The notes below the pieces were generated by a model. It ran no database searches. It was not told where the DNA came from and saw only the letters and a program-made list of their open reading frames with translations. The translations under genes and the position numbers were made by a program. Shown here piece by piece: positions 34,917-42,980 of a stretch of DNA of 64,000 nucleotides (within the stretch, counting starts at the first letter, position 1; each line of letters begins with the position of its first letter). The stretch is from Streptomyces kaniharaensis (GTDB taxonomy: Bacteria > Actinomycetota > Actinomycetes > Streptomycetales > Streptomycetaceae), in NCBI RefSeq assembly GCF_009569385.1, contig NZ_WBOF01000001.1, forward strand, positions 4,813,501 to 4,877,500, given 5' to 3'.

Positions 34917-35504
34917 GTCCTCAACAAGCTCGACCTGGTCGGTGAGCAGGAGGCCGTACGGCTGCGGGCCGCCCTCACCCGCCTCAACCCCGCCGCCCGG
35001 ATCGTCCCGGCCCGGCACGGCCGGGTGGACCCCGCCGAACTGCTCGGAACCGGCCGCTTCGACGTCGAACGCGCCCAGCAGGCCCCCGGCTGGGTCGCCG
35101 AACTCAACGGCGACCACATCCCCGAGACCGAGGAGTACGGCATCTCCAGCACGGTGTTCCGCGCCGAGCGGCCCTTCCACCCCGGCCGGCTCTGGGAGTT
35201 CGTCACCGAGGACCTGGACGGCGGCGCCTACGGCACCGTCCTGCGCTCCAAGGGCTTCTTCCGCCTGGCCACCAGGCCGCACGTCACCGGCCTGTGGTCC
35301 CAGGCCAGCTCGGTCGCCCGCTTCGAACCGGCCGGCGTCCATGCGGACGGCCAGGGCCAGGAACTGGTCTTCATCGGCACCGCACTGAACGCCGACGCCC
35401 TGCACGATCGACTCGCCGCCTGCCTACTGGCCGACGGCGAGCCGATCCTGCGGGGCGGGGACCCGTTCCCCGCCTGGGAGGCGCACGGCGACTGCCCCGT
35501 ATAG
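34917..35504 (+). pseudogene. CobW-family GTPase C-terminal remnant
   Basis: From about 34917 the frame reads VLNKLDLVGEQEAVRLRAAL with an intact G4 motif (NKLD), then RIVPARHGRVDPAELLGTG, and a complete CobW C-terminal domain (SSTVFRAERPFHPGRLWEFV, GTVLRSKGFFRLATRPHV, FIGTALNADALHDRLAACLL). The first 170 or so residues with the P-loop and CxCC motif are missing, and there is no start. It is the relic of a true YciC/ZigA-type zinc chaperone, in contrast to the P-loop-less protein in the Zur operon. Confidence 0.75.
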
Positions 35505-35506
35505 GG

Positions 35507-36355
35507 CTACTGGTCCGAGGGCGGGAGGTCCCGGTACGGGGCACGCGGCTGGGGGACGGCGTGCTGCTCGGAGACGTCGATCCGCGGCGCCGTGGTGGCC
35601 GGTGCCTCCGGGGTCGGATTCCAGACGCCGGTGAGGTCCACCCAGCTGTCGGTGGCAGGGGCCGGCCCGGTGGCGTGCACCAGGACGCGCAGCCGCCGGG
35701 CGTCGGCCGCGCAGCAGCTGACGACCAGCCGGTTGAGGTACCACTCGCCGGGCTGCGCTCCGGGGGAGACGAAGCCGGTGAGCCGCACCTTGCGGTCCGC
35801 CAGGCTCTTGTTCGGGTCGTGGCTGCGGCCGATGAACTCGGTCAGCGACATCGGAGTCGGCACCGTGACGGAGGCACCGGCGGCGCTGCCCGGGGCAGCC
35901 GGCTGCTGGGACAGGTCGGCGTACTTCGCCGGTTCGACGACGGCGTCCGTGCCCTCCCGGGAGGCGCTGAACGAGCCGAGCGGGGGCGGGGTGAGGCAGA
36001 GCAGCAGCACGGCGGGGATGGTCAGCAGCCAGGCCACGCGCGGGCCGTGGTCGTGATCGTGTCCGTGTCCGTCGTCCTTGGCGGGCCGGAGCCAGACCGC
36101 GTTGCCCTCGGCGTCCCGGCCGAACTGCATCACCGGCTCCTGCCGGTGGGCGGTCACGCGGCGCACCACGCCCGCGATACCCAGCCCGAGCAGCACGATC
36201 CCCGAGGCGATCAGCGGAATCCGCAGGCCCTCCTTGACGTACTGCAGGAACACGTCGCTGCCGACGGTGATCCGCAGCAGGGCCGCCCCGACCAGTGCGA
36301 CGAGCAGGGACGGGGCGAGCCCCCGGACGGTGGCTGTCACAGCGGTGGCCTTCAC
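35507..36355 (-). CDS. TIGR03943-family membrane protein
   Basis: A 282-residue membrane-anchored protein, partner of the adjacent permease. Two N-terminal hydrophobic helices are visible, then a His-rich loop (DDGHGHDHDHGPR) likely to bind metal, a further helix (VAWLLTIPAVLLLCL) and an extracytoplasmic domain with LVVSCCAADARRLRV typical of the family. GTG 36355 overlaps the permease stop. B. subtilis homologues sit beside zinc genes. With the Zur-like box upstream of the pair, a role in zinc or other metal handling is likely but unproved. Confidence 0.85.
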   Translation of the reverse strand: MKATAVTATVRGLAPSLLVALVGAALLRITVGSDVFLQYVKEGLRIPLIASGIVLLGLGIAGVVRRVTAHRQEPVMQFGRDAEGNAVWLRPAKDDGHGHDHDHGPRVAWLLTIPAVLLLCLTPPPLGSFSASREGTDAVVEPAKYADLSQQPAAPGSAAGASVTVPTPMSLTEFIGRSHDPNKSLADRKVRLTGFVSPGAQPGEWYLNRLVVSCCAADARRLRVLVHATGPAPATDSWVDLTGVWNPTPEAPATTAPRIDVSEQHAVPQPRAPYRDLPPSDQ

Positions 36356-37359
36356 AGCGTCCCTCCGATCACGATGCTGGCGAGGACGGCGACCAGGAAG
36401 GTCGCGCTGGAGAACCGGAGCGCGAAGGCGCGTCCGAAGGCGCCCGACTGGAGGGCGATCAGCTTGAGGTCGACCATCGGGCCGACGACCATGAAGGCGA
36501 GCCGGGCGGTGGGGGAGAAGCCGGTGAGGGAGGCGGCCACGAAGGCGTCCGCCTCCGAGCAGACCGCGAGGATCACGGCGAGGAAGGCCAGCACGGGCAC
36601 GCCCAGCCACGGCGAGTCGGAGAAGATCCGCAGAACCGACGGGGGGACGAGCACGTTGAACGTCGCCGCGGCTGCCGCGCCGACCACCAGGAAGCCGCCG
36701 GCGTGCAGGAAGTCGTGCTGCAGGCCGCGCCGGAACTCCTCCAACGGGTTGCGTGCGCCGCCCTCACCGTGACCACCCGCACTCTTCGGCAGCCGCAGCC
36801 ACTCCGGCCGGCCGAAGGCCACCCAGAGCCAGCCCATCACGACCGCGGTGGCGAGCGAGGCCAGCAGCCGGGCCAGCACCATCTCCGGCTTGCCGGGGAA
36901 GGCGATCGCGGTGGCGACCAGGACGACCGGGTTGATCGCGGGCGCGGAGAGCAGGAACGCCAGGGCGGCAGCCGGCGCGACCCCACGCTTCATCAGGCTG
37001 CCGGCCACCGGGACGGACGCGCACTCGCAGCCCGGCAGGACGGCGCCGGCCACCCCGGCTACCGGTACGGCGAGCGCCGAGTTCTTCGGCAGCACCCGGG
37101 TGAACACCCGCTCCGGGACGAACGCACCGATCGCGGCCGACACCACGGTGCCCAGAACCAGGAACGGCACGCCCTGAACCACGATGGCAACCATGACCGT
37201 CCGCCAGGTCTGCACACTGCCGGCGTCCCACACTGTTACCAGCGCGGCCACCGCCACGACCGCCGGTACTCCGATCAGCAGCGGCGACTTCCAGCGCGGC
37301 GGGGCCTCCGCCGGCGCTACTGGGACGTGCCGGACGCTGCCGAGACTCGTCTCCACCAA
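36352..37359 (-). CDS. YraQ/DUF318-family permease
   Basis: A 335-residue polytopic permease with about eight to ten hydrophobic segments and the family motif VLPGCECASVPVAGSLMKRG (CxC). Also visible are FLLSAPAINPVVLVATAIAF and the second half-repeat LAVCSEADAFVAASL. TTG 37359 is preferred because GAGGAG lies eight bases before it; GTG 37356 is the alternative. The transported species is unknown. A Zur-type box 92 bp upstream suggests induction under zinc shortage. Confidence 0.85.
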   Translation of the reverse strand: MVETSLGSVRHVPVAPAEAPPRWKSPLLIGVPAVVAVAALVTVWDAGSVQTWRTVMVAIVVQGVPFLVLGTVVSAAIGAFVPERVFTRVLPKNSALAVPVAGVAGAVLPGCECASVPVAGSLMKRGVAPAAALAFLLSAPAINPVVLVATAIAFPGKPEMVLARLLASLATAVVMGWLWVAFGRPEWLRLPKSAGGHGEGGARNPLEEFRRGLQHDFLHAGGFLVVGAAAAATFNVLVPPSVLRIFSDSPWLGVPVLAFLAVILAVCSEADAFVAASLTGFSPTARLAFMVVGPMVDLKLIALQSGAFGRAFALRFSSATFLVAVLASIVIGGTL

Positions 37360-37450
37360 GGTGACCGCTCCTCAGCCCACTCGCCGCCGATCCGCCGGCG
37401 AGACCTGTCTGCTCACCGTCATGTTCGGGGAGCCGGAGACAGCGTAGCGG

Positions 37451-37465
37451 TGATAATCATATTCA
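37451..37465. promoter_or_regulatory. Zur-like box upstream of permease pair
   Basis: TGATAATCATATTCA (TGAATATGATTATCA on the other strand) resembles the actinobacterial Zur consensus TGaaAatgaTTTTCA and lies in an AT-rich island, 92 bp upstream of the permease start. Confidence 0.65.
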
Positions 37466-37970
37466 TCTAGGTCTTTCGCGCCGTTCCCGCGATCGGTAAT
37501 CTGCGCGCCGAGCACGGTGGTGACCGGTACCGAGGCGACCAGGCCGATGCTGCCGACCAGGGTGCGGGCGATCTTCTCGGCCACCAGCTCGCTGGTGGCC
37601 ACCGACAGCACGTCGCGGTGGGCGACCGAGAAGAGCAGCAGCAGCGGAAGCGCCGCGCCCGCGTAGGCGAGCACCAGGGTGTTGACCGTGGAGGCGATGT
37701 GGTCGCGCCCGATCCCGCCCCGCTCGGTAGAGCTTGCGGGCGCCCATCGCCGGGTCCGCCTGGTGCAGTTCCCACACGGAGCTGGTCTGGGTGACCGTCA
37801 CGTCGTCGAGTACGCCGAGCGAGCCGATGATGAATCCGGCCAGCAGCAGGCCGCGGATCTCGATGTTCGGATACAGGTCGTGGATGAGGCCGCTCTCCTC
37901 CGAGGTGTTGCCCGTCAGATGCGCCCAGGAGGTGAAGACCGACCCCGTGCGGGAGAGCAGTGAGCCGGCA
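37463..37970 (-). pseudogene. YibE/F-family membrane protein remnant
   Basis: Two frames read as one C-terminal half: TSWAHLTGNTSEESGLIHDL, GLLLAGFIIGSLGVLDDVTV TQTSSVWELHQADPAMGARK, then after a frameshift near 37735 TLVLAYAGAALPLLLLFSVA and ARTLVGSIGLVASVPVTTVL. The N-terminal half is absent and the 5' edge meets the terminator hairpin of the next gene. It is inactive. The Zur-like box lies just at its 3' boundary. Confidence 0.7.
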
Positions 37971-37999
37971 GGTGGGCTGGGGGGCGCCCACCTGCCGGC
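37964..37999. terminator. Terminator of the MDR reductase gene
   Basis: A perfect 14-bp stem GCCGGCAGGTGGGC/GCCCACCTGCCGGC with an 8-nt loop, 21 bp after the reductase stop (minus strand). Confidence 0.85.
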
Positions 38000-38019
38000 G
38001 TTCATGAGGCCTGGCGAGG

Positions 38020-39033
38020 TCAGGCCTGCGGGAGGCGGACGAGCATCTTGCCGGTGTTGGCGCCGCGCATCATGGCCTGGAAGGCCTCGAAGGCGTTCTC
38101 GATGCCGTCGACGACAGTCTCGTCGGTGATGAGCGAGCCGTCCTTGAGCCAGCCGCCGACCTGCCGGGCGAAGTCCGGAACGAGGTGGAGGTGGTCGCTG
38201 ACGTTCATGCCGCGCAGGTTGATGCGCTTGCCGATGGCGAGCGGCAGGTGCGGCGGGCCCGCGGGCAGTTCGGTGGCGTTGTACATCGAGATGGCGCCGA
38301 CCAGGGCGACGCGGCCGCGCAGGTTCATGGTCCGGAGTGCGGCGTCGAGGTGGTCGCCTCCGACGTTGTCGAGGTAGACGTCGATGCCGCCCGGAGCGGC
38401 GGCGGCGAGTTGTCCGGCGATGTCGCCCGCGCGGTAGTCCAGACCGACGTCGTAGCCGAAGTCCTCGGTCAGCCGCTCGGCCTTGGCCGGGCCGCCGGCC
38501 GAGCCGATGACGCGCGAGGCGCCGAGCTTGCGGGCGAACTGCCCGGCGACGGAACCGACGGCGCCCGCGGCACCGGAGATGAAGACGACATCGCCCTCCT
38601 TGACCGGGGCGACCTCCTTGAGGCTGGCCCAGGCGGTCAGGCCGGTGGTGCCGAGGACGCCCAAGTAGGCCTGGGCAGGGGCGAGGTCGGGGTCGACGAG
38701 CTGAACGTCGGCGGCACCCAGCAGGGCGTACTCGCGCCAGCCGAGGAAATGGGTGACGGTCGCGCCGACCGGGACCTCGGGGGCCTGTGAGGCGACGACG
38801 GTGCCGACGGCCGAGCCGGTCATGGCCTCGCCCAGCTCGAACTGCGGGATGTAGGACTCGCCTTCGTTCATCCGCCCGCGCATGTAGGGGTCGACGGAGA
38901 GGTAGTCGTTGCGGACGACGACCTGGCCGGGGCCCGGGTCGGGCACGGTGGCCGTCTCGAACGCGACGTCCGAGTCCTTGGGCTCGCCGACGGGGCGGGC
39001 GACGAGGTGCCATTCACGGCTGGAAGAAGACAT
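38020..39033 (-). CDS. MDR-family NADP-dependent reductase (CurA/LTB4DH-like)
   Basis: A 337-residue enone/alkenal reductase: REWHLVARPVGEPKDSDVAF, LSVDPYMRGRMNE, LGVLGTTGLTAWASLKEVAP and the cofactor motif VVFISGAAGAVGSVAGQFAR. It ends HLVPDFARQVGGWLKDGSLI. This layout marks the leukotriene-B4 dehydrogenase / curcumin reductase branch, which saturates alpha,beta-unsaturated carbonyls with NADPH. ATG 39033. It is followed on the same strand by a strong hairpin. The TetR gene 42 bp upstream may control it. Confidence 0.9.
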   Translation of the reverse strand: MSSSSREWHLVARPVGEPKDSDVAFETATVPDPGPGQVVVRNDYLSVDPYMRGRMNEGESYIPQFELGEAMTGSAVGTVVASQAPEVPVGATVTHFLGWREYALLGAADVQLVDPDLAPAQAYLGVLGTTGLTAWASLKEVAPVKEGDVVFISGAAGAVGSVAGQFARKLGASRVIGSAGGPAKAERLTEDFGYDVGLDYRAGDIAGQLAAAAPGGIDVYLDNVGGDHLDAALRTMNLRGRVALVGAISMYNATELPAGPPHLPLAIGKRINLRGMNVSDHLHLVPDFARQVGGWLKDGSLITDETVVDGIENAFEAFQAMMRGANTGKMLVRLPQA

Positions 39034-39075
39034 GACGATCCTAGGGAGTAGTGCAGTGTGAGGGAGACAGGGAAG

Positions 39076-39651
39076 TCAGCTGCCCGCGGCAACGGTGGAG
39101 ACGGGTACGCCCAGCAGACCGGCCACGAGGGCATCGGATCCCAGGGGCAGCAGGCAGTGCGCGTCCGTCGTGTTCTCCAGGCCGACCACGAGCGCGATGC
39201 AGATGTCCGCGGCCCTGGCGGGCCCGGCCCCTTCGACGGTGCCCGCCTCGGTGAAGAGTCCGGTGAGCAGGTGGCGCAGCTCGGCGGTGAAGTCGGAACA
39301 TATCCCGCCGAAGAGGCGGGCCTTGTCGTCGAGGAGTTCGGCCGTGTGCGGGGAGTCACCGGACAGGGCGAGGACGAGTTCGAGCTTGGCGGCGAGGACG
39401 CCCCGGACGCGGGCGGCGTACGGAAGGGTGGTGTCGGCCGCCGCCCGGCGGGCCCGCACGAGCGCCTGCTCGTGCAGGCGCCCGGCGAGCCGCCGGAAGG
39501 CGTCGTCCTTGCTGCGCACGTACTGGTAGACCGCGGACCGGGACACGCCCATGGTGGTGGCGATGTCGTCCATCGTGGTGCGCCGCACGCCGTACCTGGT
39601 CAGGCAGTCGTACGTGGCGTCGAGGACCTCGTCGAGCCGGTCGGTGCCCAT
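39076..39651 (-). CDS. TetR-family regulator
   Basis: A 191-residue regulator with HTH LDEVLDATYDCLTRYGVRRT, TMDDIATTMGVSRSAVYQYV and a variable C-terminus. ATG 39651 lies only 5 bp after the DJ-1 gene stop, with a weak ribosome site, so translation may depend on the upstream gene. It is likely part of a DJ-1 - TetR - reductase unit responding to reactive aldehydes or enones (inference from neighbours). Confidence 0.85.
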   Translation of the reverse strand: MGTDRLDEVLDATYDCLTRYGVRRTTMDDIATTMGVSRSAVYQYVRSKDDAFRRLAGRLHEQALVRARRAAADTTLPYAARVRGVLAAKLELVLALSGDSPHTAELLDDKARLFGGICSDFTAELRHLLTGLFTEAGTVEGAGPARAADICIALVVGLENTTDAHCLLPLGSDALVAGLLGVPVSTVAAGS

Positions 39652-39656
39652 CGGGG

Positions 39657-40352
39657 TCAGGCCAGCCTCTTGAGCAGTTCGACGGCCAGCGGGGCGGAGG
39701 AGGCGGGGTTCTGGCCGGTGACCAGGTTGCGGTCGACGACCACGTTCGGCACCCACGGTTCGCCGACCCGGACGTTCACTCCGGCCTCGGTGAGGCGGTC
39801 CTGGAGCAGCCACTTCGCCTTGTCGGCAAAGCCGGCCTGGGTCTCCTCGGCGTTGGTGAAGGCGGCGACGTCGTAGCCGGCGAAGGCGTTGGTGCCGTCG
39901 GCCCTGGCGGCCGCCAGCAGCGCGGCCGGGGCGTGGCAGACCACGCCGAGCGGCTTGCCGGACTCCAGGGCGAGGGTGAGGAGGCGGCCGGAGTCGGCGT
40001 CGACCGCGAGGTCCTCCATGGGGCCGTGGCCGCCGGGGTAGAAGACGGCCGCGTAGTCGTCGAGGTTGACGTCTTCGACCTTGATCGGCGACTGCAGCTC
40101 GCTGAAGCCGGCCAGGGCGTCGGCGATGCGGTCGGCGTTGTCCTGCCCGCCGTTGACCTCGGGGGCGAGGCTGCCCTTGTCGACGGCGGGAACGACACCG
40201 CCGGGCGTGGCGACCACGATCTCGTGACCGGCCGCCTTGAAGGCCTGGTAGGGAGCGACGGCCTCCTCGGCCCAGAAGCCGGTGGGGTGCTTCGTGCCGT
40301 CGGCCAGCGTCCAGTGGTCTGTGCCGGTGACGACGAAGAGGATCTTCGACAT
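39657..40352 (-). CDS. DJ-1/PfpI (Hsp31-like) family protein
   Basis: A 231-residue class I glutamine amidotransferase-like protein: KILFVVTGTDHWTLADGTKH, FYPGGHGPMEDLAVDADS and the nucleophile elbow KPLGVVCHAPAALLAAAR with Cys in VCHAP. Homologues act as glyoxalase III/deglycases or chaperones against reactive carbonyls. ATG 40352 with GGAG upstream. It is divergent from a LysR gene; two inverted repeats in the gap are candidate LysR sites. Confidence 0.9.
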   Translation of the reverse strand: MSKILFVVTGTDHWTLADGTKHPTGFWAEEAVAPYQAFKAAGHEIVVATPGGVVPAVDKGSLAPEVNGGQDNADRIADALAGFSELQSPIKVEDVNLDDYAAVFYPGGHGPMEDLAVDADSGRLLTLALESGKPLGVVCHAPAALLAAARADGTNAFAGYDVAAFTNAEETQAGFADKAKWLLQDRLTEAGVNVRVGEPWVPNVVVDRNLVTGQNPASSAPLAVELLKRLA

Positions 40353-40432
40353 GAGGTGGTCTCCGAGGGTGCGGATCCCGTACGGGCCGTAGGGATCGGG
40401 GACGGTGCGTCGCCGCCGCTGACGTTTCCGAA

Positions 40433-40464
40433 GCACTGACACTTCGCACCCAGTTCGTCAGTGC
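40433..40464. promoter_or_regulatory. Inverted repeat in DJ-1/LysR gap
   Basis: Perfect 8-bp arms GCACTGAC (40433-40440) and GTCAGTGC (40457-40464), 16 bp apart, in the 169-bp divergent promoter region. Could be a regulator site. Confidence 0.45.
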
Positions 40465-40479
40465 GGCGATGTCCTCGAA

Positions 40480-40494
40480 GGTAGGACCCCTACC
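40480..40494. promoter_or_regulatory. Palindrome before the LysR gene
   Basis: GGTAGGACCCCTACC: 6-bp arms around a 3-bp centre, 27 bp upstream of the LysR start. Well placed for LysR autoregulation. Confidence 0.5.
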
Positions 40495-40521
40495 CCATCG
40501 GAATCCAATAGGCTCGTACAT

Positions 40522-41514
40522 GTGAGAGATAGGGATCCCAATGGACAGCCGGGAATGCCGTCGCCGCAGGGCAGCGGCCTTCTCGATCTGAATCTGCTGC
40601 GCACGTTCCTCGCGGTGTACCGCGCCGGCGCGTTCACCGCGGGCGCCCGCGTGCTGGGCCTGTCACAACCGACAGTGACGACGCAGATCCGCTCGCTGGA
40701 GAAGCAGCTGGGCCGGGAGCTGTTCGAGCGGCTGTCCCGCGGCGTCGCCCCGACCCCGTTCGCCGACGAGCTGGCCGCTCGGGTCATGGAGCCGTTGGAC
40801 GCCCTCGGCCCGGTCAGCGGCGGCGCCCTCTTCGGCGAGAGCGACGCGGAGCCCGTGCACCTGGCGGGGCCTGCCGAGTACCTCACGCACTGCGTCATGC
40901 CAACGCTCGCCCCGCTCGTTGACAAGGGGGTGCGCCTACGCGTCGCATTCGGCCTCACCGACGATCTGCTCGACGGACTGCGCGCGGGCCGGCACGACCT
41001 GGTGGTGGCCACCCTGCGCCCACGCGGCCGTGCGCTCGCCTCCGTACCGCTGGCCGACGAGGAATTCGTCCTGGTCGCCGCACCTTCATGGGCCGAACGG
41101 ATCGGATCACGCCTTGCCACCGAGGGGCCCGCAGCGCTGCACGGAGTGCCGCTCGTCTCGTACGCCGAGGACCTGCCGATCGTCCGCCGCTACTGGCGCC
41201 ATGTCTTCGGCAGGCGGTTGACCTGCAGTCCGACCGTCACCGTGCCCGACCTGAGGGCGGTCAAAGAGGCTGTCGTCGGCGGCGCCGGGTTCAGCGTGCT
41301 GCCGCGCTACCTGTGCGCCGACGACCTGGCCTCAGGCGCCCTGGCCCTCCTCAACGATCCGGACGACCCACCGATCAACACCGGCTTCCTGGTCCAGCGC
41401 CCGGGATCGTCCACGAATCCCCACGTCGCACTGGTCCGCGACCACCTGATGCGCTCCGCCCACGAGGCCTGGGGGCCGCCGCAGCCGATCACGATCCCCT
41501 CTCACCTGCGGTGA
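40522..41514 (+). CDS. LysR-family regulator
   Basis: A 330-residue LysR regulator. The winged HTH LLRTFLAVYRAGAFTAGARV, LGLSQPTVTTQIRSLEKQLG, RELFERLSRG is followed by a substrate-binding-like effector domain. GTG 40522 is taken as start. TAGGCT ends about eight bases upstream and there is no Shine-Dalgarno, which fits a leaderless message; ATG 40555 is the alternative. It is divergent from the DJ-1 operon and likely controls it in response to a reactive compound. Confidence 0.88.
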   Translation: MRDRDPNGQPGMPSPQGSGLLDLNLLRTFLAVYRAGAFTAGARVLGLSQPTVTTQIRSLEKQLGRELFERLSRGVAPTPFADELAARVMEPLDALGPVSGGALFGESDAEPVHLAGPAEYLTHCVMPTLAPLVDKGVRLRVAFGLTDDLLDGLRAGRHDLVVATLRPRGRALASVPLADEEFVLVAAPSWAERIGSRLATEGPAALHGVPLVSYAEDLPIVRRYWRHVFGRRLTCSPTVTVPDLRAVKEAVVGGAGFSVLPRYLCADDLASGALALLNDPDDPPINTGFLVQRPGSSTNPHVALVRDHLMRSAHEAWGPPQPITIPSHLR

Positions 41515-41660
41515 GCTGATCCGCGATCTTCAGGGCGGCGGCGAAGTCGACCAGCCGCTCGTCCCACCCGGCCGCCGGGAAGGTCCTCGACCAGGGCCTG
41601 TTGCCGGAGGGTTCACGAAGCGGGCGCGATGGTGGCAGCGCCGCGGTACGCGGCCCGGTG

Positions 41661-41984
41661 TCAGCCGTCAACCAGGTCGGCGAGGCCAGAAAGGTCGAAC
41701 AGCCGGGCGACGATCGGGGCCCGCACATCCGTGACCTTCAGGACGACGCCTTCCTCCTGCGCCTGGTGATGGAGCCGTTCCAGGGTGTGCGCGCCCGAGC
41801 AGTCGCAGAATCTCACCTGCGCGAAGTCGAGGTCGATGCGCCTGGGCCGGTGCGCCAGGCACTCCTTGACACGGCTCTCCAGCTCGGCGGCGGTGGCGAG
41901 GTCGATCTCGCCCGTGATCGCGACGGTGACCTGGCCGTCCCACCGGGAGACGGCGGTGCGGAAGTCGTTGCCGTTCACAGCCAT
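41661..41984 (-). CDS. STAS-domain anti-sigma factor antagonist
   Basis: A 107-residue STAS protein: VTVAITGEIDLATAAELESR, RRIDLDFAQVRFCDCSGAHT LERLHHQA. The usual phosphorylatable Ser is in CDCSGAHT. GGAGG precedes ATG 41984. It overlaps the DnaJ-like gene by 10 bp, so the two form an operon. It probably binds an anti-sigma kinase in a partner-switching stress cascade; the cognate kinase is not in this window. Confidence 0.85.
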   Translation of the reverse strand: MAVNGNDFRTAVSRWDGQVTVAITGEIDLATAAELESRVKECLAHRPRRIDLDFAQVRFCDCSGAHTLERLHHQAQEEGVVLKVTDVRAPIVARLFDLSGLADLVDG

Positions 41985-42481
41985 GGCTCCACCTCCCACG
42001 GCCGGTGCACTATCCACTCCCAGAGGTCGCCGGATTCATCCCGCGCCCACGTCGACGCACCTGGCGGTGCGGTCCGCACCGGGCCCACTCGAACGAGCGG
42101 TCCGGTTCCTCGTGTCATCGCTCCGACGAGGGGAGTAGGCGCGGCGCGCGCAGGCCCCGCCCCACCGGTTTTCCGGACGACTCGTATGGGCACCCGTCGG
42201 CCCGCGGTCGGGGGAGGGGCCGAGGCGCGGGCGGTCCCCGGGTGGGGCCGGGCGGTCTCGCGTTCGGCGTCGTAGGCGGCTCGCAGCTCGGGATCGTGCA
42301 GGACCTCGTAGGCGGCGACCACCGCGCCGAGCCGCTCCGCCGATCCCGGTTCGACGGGGCTGGTGTCCGGGTGCAGCAGCCGGACCAGGGTGCGATAGGC
42401 CGAGGTGACCTGCCGCGCGGACGCCGTGGGTTCCACTCCCAGCACCGCATAGTGATCGCGTCGATCTCGCGATCTCGTCAT
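41975..42481 (-). CDS. J-domain (DnaJ-like) protein
   Basis: A 168-residue protein with an N-terminal J domain (RDHYAVLGVEPTASARQVTS, AYRTLVRLLHPDTS with HPD, VAAYEVLHDPELRAAYD). A Pro/Arg-rich linker and a short C-terminal end (GDLWEWIVHRPWEVEPWL) follow. It lacks the zinc-finger and substrate domains of true DnaJ, so it is a specialised Hsp70 co-chaperone. GGAGG precedes ATG 42481. A TTGACA-N17-TATCCA promoter lies upstream, and a STAS gene is co-transcribed. Confidence 0.85.
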   Translation of the reverse strand: MTRSRDRRDHYAVLGVEPTASARQVTSAYRTLVRLLHPDTSPVEPGSAERLGAVVAAYEVLHDPELRAAYDAERETARPHPGTARASAPPPTAGRRVPIRVVRKTGGAGPARAAPTPLVGAMTRGTGPLVRVGPVRTAPPGASTWARDESGDLWEWIVHRPWEVEPWL

Positions 42482-42526
42482 GGCGGACCACCTCCCGGGT
42501 GACCCCGGCAAACCTCCTCATTGACC

Positions 42527-42555
42527 TGGATAGAACCTTGGCCAACGCTTGTCAA
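42527..42555 (-). promoter_or_regulatory. Sigma-70-type promoter for DnaJ-STAS operon
   Basis: Read on the minus strand: -35 TTGACA (42550-42555), 17-bp spacer, -10 TATCCA (42527-42532), about 45 bp before the DnaJ-like start. The remainder of 42556-42728 holds no supported gene. Confidence 0.6.
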
Positions 42556-42728
42556 GATGCCCGAAATGGGGGTGTATGGGCTGTTGGTGGACTCCCGCGA
42601 GAGCCTCATCGCTGTCACCGACCCACAAGGAGAGTGACTAGCTCCGCCGCGAGGCCGCGGTACTGCCGGGCGAGCAAGATCCCCTCGGCCTGATGGGGTC
42701 CCCCCACTGTCGTCGGCATGACGGTCCC

Positions 42729-42980
42729 TCAGTACCCGGCGGTGTGATGCGCCGCGCTGGCCCCGGTCTGCGCCGCGATGTCCTGTTCGACCTGTACCAG
42801 GGATGTGTGGAGGGCTTCGCGTATGGCTTCCAGGTGTGCGAGGCAGGCGTCCATCGAGGCGATGGCGGCGTCGCTGTCGGTCCGCGTCTGGTGCCCGACG
42901 GCCGGGAGCCGGTCCTCGATCCGCCGCCAGCGCGCCTCGGCGGCGGCCAGGGGGTCAGGCGCGCCGGTGGTCGCTGTCAT
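42729..42980 (-). CDS. Small helical protein downstream of rheA (locus B)
   Basis: An 83-residue protein, MTATTGAPDPLAAAEARWRR, helical to its end (IASMDACLAHLEAIREALHT). It overlaps the 3' end of the second rheA-like gene by 26 bp, exactly as at locus A, where the homologue shares the MTAT..APDP.AAAE.RW start. Function unknown; conservation of the pair suggests partnership with RheA or HSP18. Confidence 0.6.
   Translation of the reverse strand: MTATTGAPDPLAAAEARWRRIEDRLPAVGHQTRTDSDAAIASMDACLAHLEAIREALHTSLVQVEQDIAAQTGASAAHHTAGY

Noticed and set aside
41489..41728. Short minus-strand frame ending AALKIADQLTAGERGS beside the LysR gene
   Set aside because: About 30 plausible residues only, no start and no family; could be a gene tail but cannot be supported.
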